NCBI GenBank assembly: GCA_005881995.1
Contig: VBHV01000241.1
Location: forward strand, 3,593 to 12,817
Reading direction: 5' to 3'
Length of the DNA stretch: 9,225 nt
DNA from: Chloroflexota bacterium
GTDB lineage: Bacteria; Chloroflexota; Ktedonobacteria; Ktedonobacterales; Ktedonobacteraceae
In this document: positions 7,239 through 9,225 of the stretch, one piece after another
How the letters are laid out: each line of letters starts with the position of its first letter
How positions within the stretch are numbered: the first letter of the stretch is position 1
Made by a program: the position numbers and the translations under genes
Notes under the pieces: model-generated
Seen by the model: only the letters and a program-made list of their open reading frames with translations
Databases searched by the model: none
What the model was told of the DNA's origin: nothing

Positions 7239-8458
7239 ATGCTCAACACGAATTCAATCAACGTAGTAAACGCTGCGAAGTTCTCCCAGGGCTTCACACG
7301 TCCGTTGTATGATTCGTACTGCTTTTCCAATATTCCAGAGACGATTATGTATCTGCTGACAGGTGAAGGTCGGAGTGCATTACCACCAGGCGCACTTGCT
7401 AGTTTACCACAGCGCTATAACAAGGTGATCCTATTTTTTGTCGATGCCTTTGGATGGAGGTTTTTTGAACGCTACGCGAACAAATACGCGTTGCTGAAGC
7501 TTTTCTTGGAGCAGGGCATCGTTTCAAAGCTGACCTCGCAATTTCCCTCGACGACTGCTGCGCACGTCACCTGCATCCATACCGGCCTCAATGTCGGGCA
7601 AAGCGGCATCTACGAGTGGAACTACTATGGCGTGATACCCTGAAACGGGCAAAGGTACCCGCGGAGGCCTATTTCCCTCGACAGACGCTGTATTCGACTC
7701 TGCAAGCGCGGGGAGTTGCGTCCTATGTCTTCCAAAGCGCGGCGTTTACCCCGTCTACTCCATCGAATGTGTTCTTCAAGGGAGCTAGCGTTTTTCCGTA
7801 TAAGCAGGTGTCGGATGCGCTGGCACAACTCTCCCACCTGCTACAGGCGCAGAATACGTCTCCCGCATATTATTTTTTGTACTTCGATACGATTGACCTG
7901 GTTGGGCATATACACGGGCCGAATTCTAAAGAGTTCGAGCAGATGGTGAATACGTTTTTTACGACGGTCGAGCGTTCCCTCTTCACGCTCTTGCAAGGAA
8001 AGCGAGGCGATACCTTGTTCTTGATGACCGCCGACCATGGGCAGGTAGAGGTTGACGGAAGCCAGACGGTCTATCTCAATCAGCACATTCCAGGTATCGA
8101 AGGGTATTTGCGCACGAATCGGCATGGCAGACCGTTGGTTCCGGCAGGCTCAGCGCGCGATATGTTTCTATATGTGCGACAGGAGCGCCTGGATGAAGCT
8201 ATCGCGCTCTTACAAAAGCATCTGGCGGGGAGGGCTGAGGTGTATCGCACAGAGGAACTGGTGACGCAGGGCTTTTTTGGTAGGGAACCGCCATCCAGTA
8301 CCTTTTTAGCGCGGGTGGGCAACGTGGTGATTTTGCCGTACCAGGGTGAGACGGTGTGGTGGTACGAATACGGAAAATTCGATATGCATTTTTCCGGCCA
8401 TCACGGGGGACTTTTACCCGAAGAGATGGAGATTCCCTTGTGCGTTTTGCCATGCTAA
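7239..8458 (+). pseudogene. Frameshifted type I phosphodiesterase / AlkP-superfamily metal-dependent hydrolase
   Basis: Two halves of one protein lie in different frames. The first half runs from ATG 7239 (CAGGAGAGG at 7219-7227 upstream) and stops at TGA 7641-7643 after 134 residues. The second half continues in the -1 frame from about 7629 to TAA 8456-8458. Together they carry the full two-metal site of the nucleotide pyrophosphatase/phosphodiesterase fold. The first half has D69 (FFVDAFGW) and nucleophile Thr T106 (FPSTTAAH). The second half has D and H of DLVGHIHGP (codons 7895 and 7907), D and H of TADHGQ (8033 and 8036), and H of HHGG (8402). The break falls right after GIYEWNYY. Homologues, as I recall them, have about 20 further residues there before the R-x-TL segment, so a small deletion is more likely than a one-base error. 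There is no slippery heptamer at the junction. If intact, it would hydrolyse a phosphodiester or phosphomonoester; substrate unknown. Confidence 0.8.
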
Positions 8459-8512
8459 CGGTTTTCCCAGTGTTCCCTGCGTTCCTCACGAGAGGATAGG
8501 ATTGCTTATTTC

Positions 8513-9225
8513 ATGACATTATCGTCCAAATCGGCCTTGCAGGAGCCTGCACTGGAAGGCAGGCTTCTCTTCCGCGTAACGCTGGCGGCATGCCTGCTGT
8601 TCTGGATTTTTGTGTTCGGCGATAGCGGCTGGGGGCCAGACCTTACCCCGCTCTCCAACCAGTTGCACGCGCCGCTTTCCATCACGGGGTTGTTTTACGT
8701 GGTCTGGTCTACCGGCTACTTACCTGGCTCGCTGGTGGGCGGCGCGATGCTGGATCGCTATGGCCCCAGGCGCGTGCTATTTGTTGCCGCGCTTATTATT
8801 CTGTGCGGCATGCTGTTCATAGTGCTGGGGGTGAGCGCGGTCAATTGGGGACCGACAGCCCACTTTGTTTCGATAACGGCCCTGCTGGTCATTGCAGGAC
8901 TGGCGGGAACAGGGGGCGGTGTAATCGATGCCACAACGAATGGACTGATAAGCGCGGTGTATGCGCAGAAACGTGGCGCGGCGCTCAACCTGTTCAATCT
9001 ACTGTACCCCCTTGGAGGTGTGTGCATCGCGCTCATCGATGCGGGACTGCTCTCCTTGTTTCATAACGATCCTCGCCCGCCCTTCATCTTCACCATCTGT
9101 TTCACTGCTGCTGCCATGCTTTCACTGCTGGGCATTCCCCGCAGCTATGCGTTTAATGTGGATGCACCACCCTCAAAAGTGAATGAGGCGCTGCATCCGC
9201 CCAGGTCGCTGCTTGCCATACTTGC
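8513..9225 (+). CDS. Major facilitator superfamily transporter, N-terminal part (3' end outside window)
   Basis: An open frame runs from ATG 8513 to the window edge without a stop, giving 237 residues. AGGA at 8498-8501 lies 11 nt upstream. After a short polar N-terminus there are about six hydrophobic segments (roughly residues 19-37, 57-77, 88-106, 119-140, 158-180 and 190-207), consistent with the N-terminal half of a 12-helix carrier. The loop after the second helix reads GGAMLDRYGPRR (G76, D81, R82, G84, R86, R87), the MFS motif A. The stretch GTGGGVIDATTNGL followed by LNLFNLLYPLGG recalls the fucose permease (FucP)-like group, so a sugar or related small polar substrate is possible but not shown. 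It begins 54 nt after the broken phosphodiesterase and may belong to the same transcription unit as the debranching enzyme. Confidence 0.85.
   Translation, partial: MTLSSKSALQEPALEGRLLFRVTLAACLLFWIFVFGDSGWGPDLTPLSNQLHAPLSITGLFYVVWSTGYLPGSLVGGAMLDRYGPRRVLFVAALIILCGMLFIVLGVSAVNWGPTAHFVSITALLVIAGLAGTGGGVIDATTNGLISAVYAQKRGAALNLFNLLYPLGGVCIALIDAGLLSLFHNDPRPPFIFTICFTAAAMLSLLGIPRSYAFNVDAPPSKVNEALHPPRSLLAIL

Noticed and set aside
7616..7643. Programmed -1 frameshift joining the two halves of the phosphodiesterase
   Set aside because: The overlap contains no X-XXY-YYZ slippery heptamer and no clear downstream stem. The CCC-TGA at the end would favour +1, which is the wrong direction. The T6 run at 7461-7466 is out of register and leads straight into a TGA in the alternative frame.
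8483..8496. TCCTC-ACGA-GAGGA hairpin before the transporter gene as a terminator
   Set aside because: The stem is only 5 bp and has no following T-run. It is too weak to call as a terminator or regulator.
8459..8512. Possible promoter (TAGGAT at 8497-8502) ahead of the transporter
   Set aside because: There is no convincing -35 at proper spacing, and the hexamer overlaps the Shine-Dalgarno region. The evidence is too thin to annotate.

Overview
The window is a compact bacterial segment with every recognisable gene on the + strand. Gaps are short (about 4, 50, 26 and 54 nt) and one gene pair overlaps by 4 nt. There are no RNA genes, CRISPR arrays, insertion sequences or intrinsic terminators that I can support. 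Gene content and protein style suggest a Chloroflexota bacterium, possibly of the Ktedonobacteria: a long DNA polymerase I, a DapL-like aminotransferase, an archaeal/bacterial-type GH133 debranching enzyme, and an AlkP-superfamily protein of a kind I associate with Chloroflexi. The taxonomic call is inference from recall, not from a search.

Layout: (1) 1-607, the C-terminal part of a calcineurin-like metallophosphoesterase, cut by the window edge. (2) 612-3692, polA, a full three-domain DNA polymerase I with 5' nuclease, apparently active proofreading exonuclease and polymerase. It carries an unusually long disordered-looking linker with a candidate sliding-clamp motif, and a natural Tyr at the position that sets dideoxynucleotide discrimination. 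(3) 3693-3742, a 50-nt spacer with a TATAAT box and several competing inverted repeats, one of which covers the next gene's Shine-Dalgarno. (4) 3743-4912, a class I/II aminotransferase, most like LL-diaminopimelate aminotransferase. (5) 4909-7212, a glycogen debranching enzyme (amylo-alpha-1,6-glucosidase) with an in-frame insert that looks derived from a non-coding repeat. (6) 7239-8458, a type I phosphodiesterase/AlkP-superfamily gene broken by a frameshift, probably from a small internal deletion. (7) 8513 to the window end, the N-terminal 237 residues of a major facilitator superfamily transporter.

The upstream pair (phosphoesterase and polA) looks like a nucleic-acid housekeeping unit. 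The aminotransferase probably opens a second transcription unit that continues through the debranching enzyme, the broken phosphodiesterase and perhaps the transporter. I see no known defence, secretion or biosynthetic system. The points of real interest are small-scale: the polA linker and Tyr, the spacer RNA switch candidate, the insert in the debranching enzyme and the decayed phosphodiesterase.
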